NCBI GenBank assembly: GCA_027313705.1
Contig: DAHVDE010000038.1
Location: 34,984-98,983 of the forward strand
Origin: Actinomycetota bacterium
GTDB taxonomy: Bacteria; Actinomycetota; Actinomycetes; Streptosporangiales; Streptosporangiaceae
Reading direction: 5' to 3'
Length of the DNA stretch: 64,000 nucleotides
Part shown: positions 1 through 8,422 of the stretch, one piece after another
How positions within the stretch are numbered: position 1 is the stretch's first letter
How the letters are laid out: each line of letters opens with the position of its first letter
The notes under the pieces: model-generated
Database searches by the model: none
Told to the model about the DNA's origin: nothing
The model's input: the letters and a program-made list of their open reading frames with translations, nothing else
Position numbers and translations under genes: made by a program

Positions 1-783
1 GGAGTCGACCGTGACGGACGGGTGAACTCGGCCGAGTTCGCCGCCGCGATCAGCGAGGAACGCACGGTACTCGCCTGTCTGCAGTCGGCCAATCATGAGA
101 CAGGCACCATTCAGCCAGCGGCCCGCGCAGCCAGGGCATGCCAGGCTGCGCGAGTCCCCTTGTTCGTCGATGCAGCGGCGTCGGCAGGACGGCTGCCCCT
201 GCCTGAAGGGTGGTCGTTGCTGGCGGCCAGCGGGCACAAGTTCGGCGGCCCTCCTGGTGTCGGCTTGCTTGCGGTCAGGAAAGGGGTGCGCTGGAAATCG
301 CCGCTGCCGCCGGACAGCAGGGAAGGAAGACGGGTACCAGGCTTCCCTGACTTGCCCGCGATCGTCGCGGCGGCGGCCGCGCTCGAGGATGCCAGTGCCG
401 GTCGGGCCGACGCGGACGCCGAACTGCGGGAACTCACCGACCTGATCAGGGACCGCCTGCCCGTGCTGCTTGCCGACTGCGTGGTGCACGGCAATCGCGC
501 ATTCTCGCTGCCGCACATCGTGACGTTCTCCTGCCTGTACGTGGACGGCGAAGCCCTCGTGACCGAACTTGACAAGGCGGGCTTTTCGGTGTCCTCTGGC
601 AGCGCGTGCGCGTCAGAAGCGGCACAGCCCAGCCATGTGCTCGCCGCGATGGGCGCGCTGACGCACGGGAACGTGCGAATTTCGCTGCCTGCGGGCACGA
701 CACGCGAGTCGGTCGAGACATTCCTCGCGGTGCTACCGGATATCGTGAACAGACTGCGCGAAGCGGTCAGCCGCTGGGTATGA
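1..783 (+). CDS. Cysteine desulfurase (class V aminotransferase), 5' end cut by window
   Basis: PLP-dependent enzyme that takes sulfur from L-cysteine to give a persulfide for Fe-S cluster, thiamine or tRNA thiolation pathways. The reading frame is open from base 1, so the N-terminal third is missing. Visible landmarks are the NHETGT segment near the cofactor, the PLP-lysine motif SGHKFGGPPGVG, and the SSGSACAS loop that carries the catalytic cysteine near the C-terminus, as in IscS/NifS. A TusA-like sulfur carrier gene starts 40 bp downstream on the same strand, which supports a sulfur relay between the two products. Family assignment is firm; the exact recipient pathway is inferred. Confidence 0.93.
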   Translation, partial: GVDRDGRVNSAEFAAAISEERTVLACLQSANHETGTIQPAARAARACQAARVPLFVDAAASAGRLPLPEGWSLLAASGHKFGGPPGVGLLAVRKGVRWKSPLPPDSREGRRVPGFPDLPAIVAAAAALEDASAGRADADAELRELTDLIRDRLPVLLADCVVHGNRAFSLPHIVTFSCLYVDGEALVTELDKAGFSVSSGSACASEAAQPSHVLAAMGALTHGNVRISLPAGTTRESVETFLAVLPDIVNRLREAVSRWV

Positions 784-824
784 CGTCTGGGGGCGGATAC
801 GTGGAGCGGCATCTGGGAGGGGTC

Positions 825-1088
825 ATGGCTTACCCGCAAGATGCGGCCGTGCAGCCGCCTGCGCTCAGGATCGACGCGCTCGGCAAGAAGTGCCCGCTGC
901 CCATCATCATGCTTGCCCAGCGTATCGGCGAGGTGCCGATTGGTAACGTCATCGAAGTGCTCGCCGACGACCCGGCCACCAAGACCGACGTGCCCGCGTG
1001 GTGCGGGCTCAAGTCACACGAGTTCGTAGGTGCCGGCGAGCTGGCACCGGCGCCCGGCTGGGCCTTCCGTATCCGCCGCAGCTACTGA
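825..1088 (+). CDS. TusA-like sulfurtransferase (SirA/YedF/TusA fold)
   Basis: Small sulfur carrier of 87 residues. The motif KKCPLP near residues 21-26 is the conserved CPxP sulfur-accepting cysteine of the TusA family. It probably receives persulfide sulfur from the cysteine desulfurase encoded just upstream. The start chosen is the ATG behind GGGAGG; in-frame alternatives exist at an ATG at 780, which overlaps the upstream stop as ATGA, and a GTG at 801. The 3' end overlaps the end of the convergent CtaG-like gene by 7 bp. Confidence 0.85.
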   Translation: MAYPQDAAVQPPALRIDALGKKCPLPIIMLAQRIGEVPIGNVIEVLADDPATKTDVPAWCGLKSHEFVGAGELAPAPGWAFRIRRSY

Positions 1089-2155
1089 GGCTCTGGCGTA
1101 CCCTCGCTGGGCTGCGGGTCGACCGCGGCGAACCGCTGGGCGAACCTGGGGTCGTTCTCCCACCAGAGCCGATGACTCGCTTCCTGCCGCACCTGACCGG
1201 CCTCCTTCGCGGCGACGGTCGTCGCCGCCGCGTCCTGCGCCGCCGCTTCGGCGTCGAGATGAGCGTCGATCGCCCTGGCTTCTCCCTCGTCCTCCTTGAT
1301 CATCGCAATGAGGAGGGCGGCAAGGAAAGGCAGCCCGATAATGTCGCCGAACACCCAGAGCGCACCGCCGCCGATCACCTGGTCGGTGGTCAGCGAAGGA
1401 CCCCAGGGCCAGCCAACCGAGTGGTAGTAGCTCCCGGCGATAAGCGAGCGGTCCGCGATCACCGCGAGGCCGAGCACGGCGTCACCGACGACCTCGGCGG
1501 CAGTCACCCAGACCGCCACCATGTACGGGTACTGCCTCGGCACCGGATCGACCCTTAGCAGGGTCCAGAAGAACAGCAGCCCTGGAGCGATCAGCGCCAG
1601 GTATGTCAGTTCCCTGACGCCGGCGCTGTGAAAACCCGCAGCGTACCAAGGCGAAAAGTAGAGCAGGAAAGGCGTCACCACCAGCACGAACCCGGTGACC
1701 AGCGGAAAGGTGATCAAGCGTGCGACCCGCCCGGTCACGGCCCGCTCCAGCCGCGCACCCAGACTCGGCAGCGTCGCGATCGCCAGCGTGAGCGGCCGCC
1801 CGAGCATGATGAACAACGGCACCCCGAGCAGCAGCAATACCGTCTGGAACGACCTGACGTAGAAGAGCACCTTTGCGTAGACGGCAAGGAAAGAGCATGT
1901 CGCGATGAAGGCCAGGCCGAGCCCGCCGCCGCAGAACGCGAATACCCGGCCAGCCGGCCAGTCTTCTCCCGAGCGCCGCACCCGGCGGACGCCGACCAGG
2001 TAAACCGCCGCCACAAGGAGGAGCACGACCAGCGCGAACGGGTCGATCGACCACTCGGTGAATCCCCTGGACGGCGTAAGCCGCGGCGGCCCGTGATACC
2101 CGGACGGCAAGGAGGCAAGGTGAGCCAGACTCAGCGCAACAGTCACGCAGACCAA
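1082..2155 (-). CDS. CtaG-like cytochrome c oxidase assembly factor (membrane protein)
   Basis: Integral membrane protein of about 357 residues with roughly seven hydrophobic helices, the HSVGWPWGP loop, and a charged Ala/Glu-rich cytoplasmic tail. This matches the caa3-type CtaG family (PF09678), linked in actinobacteria and bacilli to copper delivery and cytochrome oxidase assembly. In mycobacteria cytochrome oxidase genes lie near adenosine kinase and an IscA-like gene, as here (recalled from memory). The start is uncertain: TTG at 2155 has a well-spaced GAGGGG, and a GTG at 2146 is the alternative. Confidence 0.85.
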   Translation of the reverse strand: MVCVTVALSLAHLASLPSGYHGPPRLTPSRGFTEWSIDPFALVVLLLVAAVYLVGVRRVRRSGEDWPAGRVFAFCGGGLGLAFIATCSFLAVYAKVLFYVRSFQTVLLLLGVPLFIMLGRPLTLAIATLPSLGARLERAVTGRVARLITFPLVTGFVLVVTPFLLYFSPWYAAGFHSAGVRELTYLALIAPGLLFFWTLLRVDPVPRQYPYMVAVWVTAAEVVGDAVLGLAVIADRSLIAGSYYHSVGWPWGPSLTTDQVIGGGALWVFGDIIGLPFLAALLIAMIKEDEGEARAIDAHLDAEAAAQDAAATTVAAKEAGQVRQEASHRLWWENDPRFAQRFAAVDPQPSEGTPEPQ

Positions 2156-2191
2156 ACTACCCCTCGCCGGCGCTATCCGGCTCAGCTGGTC

Positions 2192-3160
2192 CTACGGCTT
2201 GTAGTATTCGGCGATCTCGGCGGCGGCTTCTTCGCCATAAGCGACGGCGACTCTGGCGGTCAGCGCATCAGGCCTGAGCTCATATTCCTGCGGGCCCGTG
2301 CTCTCCAGCGCGTGCACCGCGACGATGTTGCCGAGCTGAGCGGCGCGCTCCAGGCTCAGCCCCCAGGAAACCGCCGCGAGGAAACCCGATCTGAACGCGT
2401 CGCCCGCACCGGTAGGCTCCGCCGGCTCCACGCCTGGCACAGCGGGAATGAAGATCGGCTCCTGTCCGGCCTGGTCGATCCGTGCTCCCTTGCCGCCAAG
2501 GGTTGTGACCTGCACGCCCACCTGCTCGGTCAGCTCGGCCGGGTTCCAGCCGCTCTTGTGCTGAGTAAGCGTGGCCTCGTATTCGTTGCAGAACAAGTAG
2601 TCCGCGCCAGCCATCAACGTGCGCACCTGATCGCCGTCGAGCCTGGCTAGCTGCCAGGACGTGTCGGCGGCAAAAGGTATCTGATTGGCGACACACTGCT
2701 TGGTGAAAGCCAGCATCGCATCAGGATCGCTCGCGCCGATCAGCACCAGGTCGACCCGCCCGCGCAGATCACTGAGGTCGATGTTCCTGTCTTCTGACAT
2801 GGCGCCCGGGTAGAAGGACGCGATCTGATTCATGTCAGTGTCCGTCGTTCCGACGAACCTCGCCGTGTGCTGACGCACGGACTCTCTGACCTCGCTTGTG
2901 TCCACTCCGTGCCGCTCGAGCCAGTCACGGTACTCGGCGAAGTCGCTGCCCGCCGTCCCGACAAGCAGCGGGCGCAGTCCGAGGCAACCGAGTCCGAAGG
3001 CGATGTTGGCCGCGACTCCGCCGCGCTTGATCTCAAGCGTGTCGACCAGGAACGACAACGCGATCTTGTCGAGCTTGTCCGGCATGAGCTGATCGACAAA
3101 TCTGCCGGGAAAAGTCATCAGATGGTCGGTCGCGATCGAACCAGTTATCGCAAGGCGCAC
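2192..3160 (-). CDS. adoK: PfkB-family sugar kinase, probable adenosine kinase
   Basis: Ribokinase-fold kinase of 322 residues, the size of mycobacterial AdoK, expected to phosphorylate adenosine to AMP in purine salvage. The N-terminal MRLAITGSIATDHLM strand, the GGVAANIAFGL glycine-rich region (PfkB signature 1) and PTGAGDAFRSGF with the catalytic Asp and anion hole (signature 2) are all intact. Start is GTG with AAGGA six bases upstream. It lies between the CtaG-like gene and the ErpA-like gene, the same neighbourhood as Rv2202c in Mycobacterium tuberculosis (from memory), which favours adenosine over other sugars; substrate is otherwise inferred. Confidence 0.85.
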   Translation of the reverse strand: MRLAITGSIATDHLMTFPGRFVDQLMPDKLDKIALSFLVDTLEIKRGGVAANIAFGLGCLGLRPLLVGTAGSDFAEYRDWLERHGVDTSEVRESVRQHTARFVGTTDTDMNQIASFYPGAMSEDRNIDLSDLRGRVDLVLIGASDPDAMLAFTKQCVANQIPFAADTSWQLARLDGDQVRTLMAGADYLFCNEYEATLTQHKSGWNPAELTEQVGVQVTTLGGKGARIDQAGQEPIFIPAVPGVEPAEPTGAGDAFRSGFLAAVSWGLSLERAAQLGNIVAVHALESTGPQEYELRPDALTARVAVAYGEEAAAEIAEYYKP

Positions 3161-3320
3161 GGCGGTCCTTCTGAAGAGGCGGAACCGCTACTTACCGTAC
3201 GCATGAAAGCGAACGGTCTGCCCGGCGGCACGGGAGCAAACGCACACGACATCCCAACATTACAGCGCCACCAACCCGGCCGCCAGGCGGCCGGCGCCCG
3301 GCACGCCCGGCCAGATCCTC

Positions 3321-3671
3321 CTAGTGGAAGGAGTCTCCGCACGCGCAGGAACCCGTCGCGTTGGGGTTGTCGATGGTGAAGCCCTGCTTTTGGATCGTGT
3401 CCACGAAGTCGATAGTGGCACCGGTCAGGTAAGGCCCACTCATCTTGTCGGTGACGACATCAACACCGTTGAACGAGCTGACGATGTCCCCGTCCATCTG
3501 GCGCTCGTCGAAGTAAAGCTGATAGCGGAGGCCAGAACAGCCGCCGGGCTGCACAGCGATCCGCAGCCGGAGGTCGTCACGCCCCTCCTGGGCCAGCAAG
3601 TCGCCGACCTTGGCAGCAGCCACCTCGGTGAGGATGACGCCCTGCGCCGTCACATCGTTCTGAACTGTCAT
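3321..3671 (-). CDS. HesB/IscA/ErpA-type iron-sulfur cluster carrier
   Basis: A-type carrier of 116 residues that passes Fe-S clusters to apo-enzymes. Three conserved cysteines are present: Cys45 in PGGCSG and Cys109 and Cys111 in the C-terminal GSCACGDSF. The start at MTVQND is behind GGGAG at good spacing; the frame stays open 17 codons further upstream but without a ribosome site. With the desulfurase and TusA genes, several sulfur-metabolism genes fall within the first 4 kb. Confidence 0.9.
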   Translation of the reverse strand: MTVQNDVTAQGVILTEVAAAKVGDLLAQEGRDDLRLRIAVQPGGCSGLRYQLYFDERQMDGDIVSSFNGVDVVTDKMSGPYLTGATIDFVDTIQKQGFTIDNPNATGSCACGDSFH

Positions 3672-3768
3672 CTGGTTAGCTCCCGCTGATAACGACCGCG
3701 CGCCGCGCGGCATCTCCACCACATCAACGATAACCCCCTCCCCAACATTCCACCCCCACCCCCCAGGC

Positions 3769-3867
3769 GCCAGCGCCCACGTTGTGCCGTTGCAGGTGCC
3801 CGGAGCGGTGGCTCCGCCCCCGCCCCCCCCAAGTGCCAGCGCCCACGTTGTGGCGTTGCAGGTGCCC
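3769..3867. repeat. Two 33-bp direct repeats at 66-bp period, plus a partial third
   Basis: Copies at 3769-3801 and 3835-3867 share gcgcccacgttgtg and gttgcaggtgccc and differ at one base by hand count. A truncated third copy (gcgcccacgttggggcg) follows at about 3870-3888. The region lies between the divergent erpA-like and nadA genes; the open frames across it have repetitive, low-complexity products and are not called as genes. Confidence 0.75.
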
Positions 3868-3915
3868 AGGCGCCCACGTTGGGGCGTTATGGGGGTCCGG
3901 AAGGGCGGCTGGGTG

Positions 3916-3936
3916 CCCGCGTTGTGACAACGCGGG
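3916..3936. repeat. Perfect inverted repeat (9-bp arms, 3-base loop)
   Basis: CCCGCGTTG-tga-CAACGCGGG. It could form a tight hairpin. It is followed on the plus strand by a G-run rather than a T-run, so it is not a classic terminator; a protein binding site is equally possible. Confidence 0.6.
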
Positions 3937-3994
3937 GGGCGGGGGGGGCGGGGGGGCGGGGGGGCGGGGAGTAGGGAGTAGGGGCGGGCGGGGG
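3934..3994 (+). other. G-rich tract with G-quadruplex potential
   Basis: About 60 bases made almost entirely of runs of four to eight G separated by single C or short AGTA spacers. The plus strand satisfies the usual G-quadruplex pattern many times over. It sits about 60 to 120 bases upstream of the nadA repeat sites. A regulatory role is inference. Confidence 0.6.
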
Positions 3995-4052
3995 AAGGTG
4001 AACGAGGGGGTCAGACCTCGTGAACTGGTTACGAACGGGCCGCGTATCCTTG

Positions 4053-4086
4053 GGTATCGTCATACCGACGATAAGTTGGTATCGTC
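4053..4086. promoter_or_regulatory. Candidate operator: three copies of a TATCGTC heptamer upstream of nadA
   Basis: TATCGTC occurs at 4055-4061 and 4080-4086, and its complement GACGATA at 4067-4073, giving centres 12-13 bp apart on alternating strands. The two forward copies extend to GGTATCGTC. The cluster ends about 50 bp before the chosen nadA start. NAD synthesis genes are commonly repressor-controlled (NadR, NiaR, NrtR, NadQ in other bacteria), but I cannot assign this site to a known regulator. Confidence 0.5.
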
Positions 4087-4137
4087 AAAGTGACGAGAAC
4101 ACAATACCGCCTAGACACGGGGGAACAGGGGATCACC

Positions 4138-5361
4138 ATGCCGACGACGGCAACGAGCCAGCTCATCACCTCAGTGCCAGCCACGGGACCAGCCACGGGA
4201 CCAGCCGCGGGACCAGCGGACCGGGAACTCCCGTTGCTGCGGCTCGGCCGCGGCGCCGACCCGCAGGCGGAGCGTGGTGTCTCCTGCCCTGGCGAACTAC
4301 CGCCCCAGTCAGATCCGGCACTCGTCCGCCGCGCCGAGGAGGCGCGGGCCAGGCTGGGTGACCGCGCGTTCGTGCTCGGGCATCATTACCAGCGCGACGA
4401 GGTCATCAGGTTCGCCGATGTGACCGGCGATTCGTTCAAGCTGGCCAGGGACGCGGCAGCGATGCCAGGGGCAGAGTATGTCATCTTCTGCGGCGTCCAT
4501 TTCATGGCTGAATCAGCCGATATTTTGACTTCTGATGCACAACGTGTCATCCTGCCGGACCTCGCCGCCGGGTGCTCGATGGCCGACATGGCCGGCTACG
4601 ACCAGGTCGAGGAGTGCTGGGAGACGCTCGGGGATCTCGGCATTGCCGAGACGGTGGTCCCGGTTACCTACATGAACTCCTCGGCCGACATCAAGGCGTT
4701 CACCGGCCGCAATGGCGGCACGGTCTGCACCTCGTCGAACGCCAGGCGCGCCTTGACCTGGGCGCTGGAGCAGGGCACCAAGATCCTCTTCCTTCCCGAC
4801 CAGCACCTTGGCCGTAATACGGCCGTGCTCGAACTCGGGATGAGCCTGGATGACTGCGTGGTCTGGGACCCGCGCCGGCCATACGGCGGCAACGATCCGC
4901 AGGCACTCCGCCGGGCCACCATGATTCTCTGGAAGGGGCACTGCTCGGTCCACGGCAGGTTCACTGCCGAAGGGGTGACGCAGGTGCGGCGCAGCATCCC
5001 TGGGGTCAATGTCATCGTCCACCCGGAATGCGTACACGACGTCGTGCTCGCCGCCGACCAGATCGGCTCGACCGAGAAGATCATCGCCACGATCGAGCGG
5101 GCGCCCTCGGGATCGGCGTGGGCGGTCGGCACTGAACTGAACCTGGTGCAGCGTCTCGCGAACGACAATCCTGATAAGAGGATCGTCTTCCTCGACAAGA
5201 CCGTCTGCTACTGCTCGACGATGAACAGGATCGATCTGCCGCATCTGGTCTGGGCCATGGAGTCACTCGCCGACGGGCGGGTGGTTAATCAGATCACGGT
5301 TGACCCGGCTACGGCCGCGCAGGCCAAAACCGCGCTCGACCAGATGCTCGCCTTGCCCTAG
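4138..5361 (+). CDS. nadA: Quinolinate synthase NadA
   Basis: Condenses iminoaspartate with dihydroxyacetone phosphate to quinolinate in de novo NAD synthesis, using a 4Fe-4S cluster. Recognisable segments are FVLGHHYQRDEVI, FCGVHFMAESADIL, LPDLAAGCSMADM, the VHPEC region and the late DKTVCYCSTMNRI with cluster cysteines. Start ATG 4138 is preceded by AGGGG; a GTG at 4090 would add 16 residues but begins only 3 bp after the repeated heptamers, so it is less likely. The N-terminus carries a low-complexity stretch coded by three 12-bp tandem repeats at 4177-4212. No nadB or nadC follows, so this is a lone nadA. Its stop overlaps the convergent pspAB stop (CTAG). Confidence 0.95.
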   Translation: MPTTATSQLITSVPATGPATGPAAGPADRELPLLRLGRGADPQAERGVSCPGELPPQSDPALVRRAEEARARLGDRAFVLGHHYQRDEVIRFADVTGDSFKLARDAAAMPGAEYVIFCGVHFMAESADILTSDAQRVILPDLAAGCSMADMAGYDQVEECWETLGDLGIAETVVPVTYMNSSADIKAFTGRNGGTVCTSSNARRALTWALEQGTKILFLPDQHLGRNTAVLELGMSLDDCVVWDPRRPYGGNDPQALRRATMILWKGHCSVHGRFTAEGVTQVRRSIPGVNVIVHPECVHDVVLAADQIGSTEKIIATIERAPSGSAWAVGTELNLVQRLANDNPDKRIVFLDKTVCYCSTMNRIDLPHLVWAMESLADGRVVNQITVDPATAAQAKTALDQMLALP

Positions 5362-5927
5362 AGCCCGGGCGCGCCCCACACCGGGAACCAGCGTCCGAGG
5401 TCAGGCTCGATCTTCAGGTCGTCGCTGAGCACCCCGCGGACACGGAGTTCCGTCGCATTGTCTCGCCGCTGCCCGGCTCGCGGCGCGAACGGGTAGAAGG
5501 TGCCGCGCTTGTACAAGTAGACCAGTCCGAGCGGCCCAGAGGCGTCCTTGAAGCCCAGGATCGTGCACAGCAGTTGCGGCCCGAACCCGCCGGCTTCCAG
5601 CGAGGAGTTCACGGCGTGCAGGTCGGTCACCAGCCCTTCGCTGTCTTCAGGGTCGTGGGTGACCACTACCCAGGTGAATCCGAACGAGTCCGCGGTCACC
5701 TTGGCAGGCGCCTTGCTCTCCCCCATCGCCAGCAGCTCGGTCACGTCCTTCTCGATATCGGAAAAGGCCCTGCCCTCGACGGCGCGGAAGCAGACAGAAC
5801 CGACACCGGTCGGCATGAAGTCGGTCGCCGCCTCGAGCGTGATCGCGGCGGAGGGCAACGCGAACAACTGGTCAAGGTTCGGCGGAACCGGCTTTGACCG
5901 GCCAAGCAGCACGTCCATCAGTCCCAC
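5358..5927 (-). CDS. pspAB: PspA-associated protein PspAB
   Basis: Soluble 189-residue actinobacterial protein beginning MGLMDVLLGRSKP, a recognisable start of the PspAB family that accompanies PspA and HtpX. Motifs such as GSVCFRAVEGRAF and the C-terminal RWFPVWGAP are visible; no membrane segment or catalytic site is seen. It is the last gene of a four-gene group on the minus strand (pspA, pspAA, htpX, pspAB) and lies 10 bp after htpX, consistent with co-transcription. Molecular role is unknown beyond association with the phage-shock response. Confidence 0.85.
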   Translation of the reverse strand: MGLMDVLLGRSKPVPPNLDQLFALPSAAITLEAATDFMPTGVGSVCFRAVEGRAFSDIEKDVTELLAMGESKAPAKVTADSFGFTWVVVTHDPEDSEGLVTDLHAVNSSLEAGGFGPQLLCTILGFKDASGPLGLVYLYKRGTFYPFAPRAGQRRDNATELRVRGVLSDDLKIEPDLGRWFPVWGAPGL

Positions 5928-5937
5928 GGCGAGACTC

Positions 5938-6915
5938 CTACCGGCTTAGTTCCTTGGAGATCTTGTCAAGTTGCGCCAGGCGCTTTTCGAGCGTGGGGTG
6001 CGTCGAGAAGATGTTCGACAGGCTCATCCCCGCGCTCTTCGAAGAAAGCGCTGGCGCGAAGTAGAACGCGTTGAGCGGCTCCGCCGCCCGCAAGTCCCTG
6101 GTCGGAATCCGGGACATGTCACCTGTGACCTTCACCAATGCGCTTGCCAGCGCGGAAGGCTGCCCGGTGAGCAGCGCACCCGAGCGGTCGGCCGACAGCT
6201 CACGATACCTGGAAAGCAGCCTGATCAGCAGGAAGCTGACCGCGTAGACCACGATCCCGACGACCATCACGGCCAGCACGATAGGGAACGTGTTCTGGTC
6301 ACCACCACCGGCACCGCCGCGACCGCGGCCGCGGCCGCCACCGCCGCCGCCGCCGCCGAAAAGCTCAGAGTAGAATGCGAACCTCACGAGCAGCCCTGCC
6401 ACGATGCCGAGGAACGATGCGATCGTCATGACCGCCACGTCCTTGTGCGCGACGTGCGACATCTCGTGCGCGAGCACGCCTTCCAGTTCATTGGTGTCGA
6501 GCCGGTTAAGCAGTCCCTGAGTCACGCAAACAACCGCGACCTTGCTGCTCCGCCCGGTCGCGAACGCGTTAGGCATATCGGTAGGCGCGATCGCGACCCT
6601 CGGCTTGGGCATGTCGGCGAGCGCGCAAATCCGGTCGATTACCCCGTGCAACTCAGGCGCCTGCTGCGGGCTGACCTCGCGCGCTCCCGCGGTGGCCAGC
6701 GCGATCTTGTCCGACCAGTAGAACGAGGCGAACGAGACCCCGACCGCGATGAGGACGGCGAGGAAGATGATGCCGCTACTGCCAACGTTCGTGTAGTTGG
6801 CAAGCAACAGCACGATGACGAGTATGAACGCGGTGAACACCAGGCCGATCAGGAACATGGTCGCGCCCATCCGCGCGATCAGGCCCTTGTCCGTCGCATA
6901 CCGGGTCCCAGCCAT
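5938..6915 (-). CDS. htpX: HtpX-type membrane zinc metalloprotease
   Basis: M48 family protease of 325 residues for quality control of membrane proteins. Four hydrophobic segments are seen (about 17-39, 47-66, 161-180, 210-232). The zinc motif HEMSH is at 150-154 and the third ligand is probably the Glu in YRELSADRSG (about 239). A glycine/arginine run at about 187-205 forms a low-complexity insert just before the fourth helix; this differs from typical HtpX. Clustering with PspA proteins indicates envelope-stress control. Confidence 0.93.
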   Translation of the reverse strand: MAGTRYATDKGLIARMGATMFLIGLVFTAFILVIVLLLANYTNVGSSGIIFLAVLIAVGVSFASFYWSDKIALATAGAREVSPQQAPELHGVIDRICALADMPKPRVAIAPTDMPNAFATGRSSKVAVVCVTQGLLNRLDTNELEGVLAHEMSHVAHKDVAVMTIASFLGIVAGLLVRFAFYSELFGGGGGGGGRGRGRGGAGGGDQNTFPIVLAVMVVGIVVYAVSFLLIRLLSRYRELSADRSGALLTGQPSALASALVKVTGDMSRIPTRDLRAAEPLNAFYFAPALSSKSAGMSLSNIFSTHPTLEKRLAQLDKISKELSR

Positions 6916-7099
6916 CGGCGCCGCCTCCGTTTCTTCCAGCAGCCGCGAGAACCTACTTACTTCATTACATCCGACCCGAGCTGATGCTCTGGTAACTGAT
7001 CAACGGGCATCGGTGTTCCCGCCTGGCCCAGGCGACTAGCGGGCGCCACTGCGGGCAGGCCGCATCACCCCGGCTGCGACCTGCCCGCGTTGAGCCAGG

Positions 7100-7378
7100 T
7101 CAACCAGGAATCAGTCCGCCGTCGGCGAGCAGATCGCGTACTTCCTCGATCGTCGCGCCCTCGCCGGGAAGGATCAGGTCTGACGGCTCGATGGCATCGG
7201 GCGGCAACACCTCGCCAAGGTCCCTCGCCCGGTCGAGAAGTTTGCGAAGCGCGGTGTGGAAGGCGTCCTCGTCGTGCCGCTCCACCGCCGATTCGAGGTC
7301 GGTGTCGAGGTGGTTAAGCTCCTCCACCGCTCCTTCAGGCAGCCGGAACTGGCCTTCGCCCATGATCCTGATGATCAT
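7100..7378 (-). CDS. pspAA: PspA-associated protein PspAA
   Basis: Acidic 92-residue protein starting MIIRIMGEGQFRL, the conserved N-terminus of PspAA proteins. No enzyme motif. It overlaps the stop of pspA by 4 bp (ATGA), so the two are translationally coupled, and htpX follows after a 184-bp gap that may hold its own promoter. Confidence 0.88.
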   Translation of the reverse strand: MIIRIMGEGQFRLPEGAVEELNHLDTDLESAVERHDEDAFHTALRKLLDRARDLGEVLPPDAIEPSDLILPGEGATIEEVRDLLADGGLIPG

Positions 7379-8181
7379 TGAGCACCTCCGGAATTCGGCT
7401 GCTGCGACGGGTAGCCAGGCTGCTGGCCAGGCCTCACGTCCTGTCCGGCACCGCCGCCCGCAAGCTCCTTGGGCGCGCCGCCGGCCAGTTCGGCCTTCAT
7501 CCTGGCCAGTTCGTTGTCGACGCTGCCACTTGCGCCCATCCGGTCGAGCTCGGCCTGAATGTCGTCGGCCGGCGTGCCGCCGAGCGCATCGGTAAGCGCG
7601 CCTGAGGCCATCAGCTCGTCGATCGCCCCGGCCCTGGCCTTCATCTGCTCGGTCTTGTCCTCGGCCCGCTGGATGGCGAGGCCGACATCGCTCATCTCTT
7701 CCGAGATGCCGGTGAAGACCTCGTTGATCCTGGTCGTGGCTTCCGCAGCGGTATAGGTGGCCTTGATGGTCTCCTTCTTGACCCTGAAGGCGTCAACCTT
7801 GGCCTGAAGCCGCTGACTGGCAGCCGTCAGCTTCTCCTCTTCCGCCTGCAGGGATGCGAACTGCGCCTGCAAATCGGTTAGCTGACTCTGCACGCCCGCT
7901 TTCCTGGTCAGCGCCTCCCTGGCCAGGTCCTCCCGGCCGGCCGCGAGCGCGTCGCGCGCTTGCCTGTCCAGCTTGTCCGACGTCTGCTGTACCTGGTTCA
8001 TCTGCAACTCAATCCGCTTGCGCGAGGTTGCGACGTCGGCTACGCCGCGCCGCACCTTCTGCAGCAGCTCGAGCTGGGTCGTGTAGGAATAATCCAGGGT
8101 CTCCCTTGGATCCTCATACTTGTCAAGCGCCTTATTGGCCTTAGCCCTGAAGATCGTAGAAACCCGCTTCATCACGCCCAT
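7375..8181 (-). CDS. pspA: PspA/IM30 phage-shock protein A
   Basis: Membrane-surface coiled-coil protein of 268 residues that stabilises the cytoplasmic membrane under stress. The start MGVMKRVSTIFRAKANKALD matches Streptomyces PspA; RBS GAGGGG lies 13 bases upstream, and an in-frame ATG at 8202 is the alternative. Residues about 20-200 are heptad-rich. A flexible Gly/Pro/Gln tail, richer than in most homologues, ends the protein. First gene of the psp group. Confidence 0.92.
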   Translation of the reverse strand: MGVMKRVSTIFRAKANKALDKYEDPRETLDYSYTTQLELLQKVRRGVADVATSRKRIELQMNQVQQTSDKLDRQARDALAAGREDLAREALTRKAGVQSQLTDLQAQFASLQAEEEKLTAASQRLQAKVDAFRVKKETIKATYTAAEATTRINEVFTGISEEMSDVGLAIQRAEDKTEQMKARAGAIDELMASGALTDALGGTPADDIQAELDRMGASGSVDNELARMKAELAGGAPKELAGGGAGQDVRPGQQPGYPSQQPNSGGAQ

Positions 8182-8422
8182 AAGCGCGGCCCATCCCCTC
8201 ATCCTGTCTTCCGCCGCAGCACCGGGGCTGGCGCCGTCAGCGACCGTTTGCGCAGCAGCGGAGAACTTCCGCAGATGCCGGATTCCCAGCCTATGGCCTG
8301 CCGGGAGTTGCGTCATCATTACAGCCTGACAATGCACGCTACCTGGCTGCATTGCACCCCTCACGGCGACGCGACAGAACGGATGTTCTGAGTGATTCGT
8401 CCAGCCGGACCGGTAGGCTGTG

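Noticed and set aside
606..824. Longer N-terminus for the TusA-like protein
   Set aside because: It would overlap the desulfurase coding region and has no ribosome site; TusA proteins are about 80 residues.
3668..4093. Reading frames through the repeat/G-rich region
   Set aside because: They are products of low-complexity DNA with Gly/Arg runs; erpA-like and nadA have clear starts on either side.
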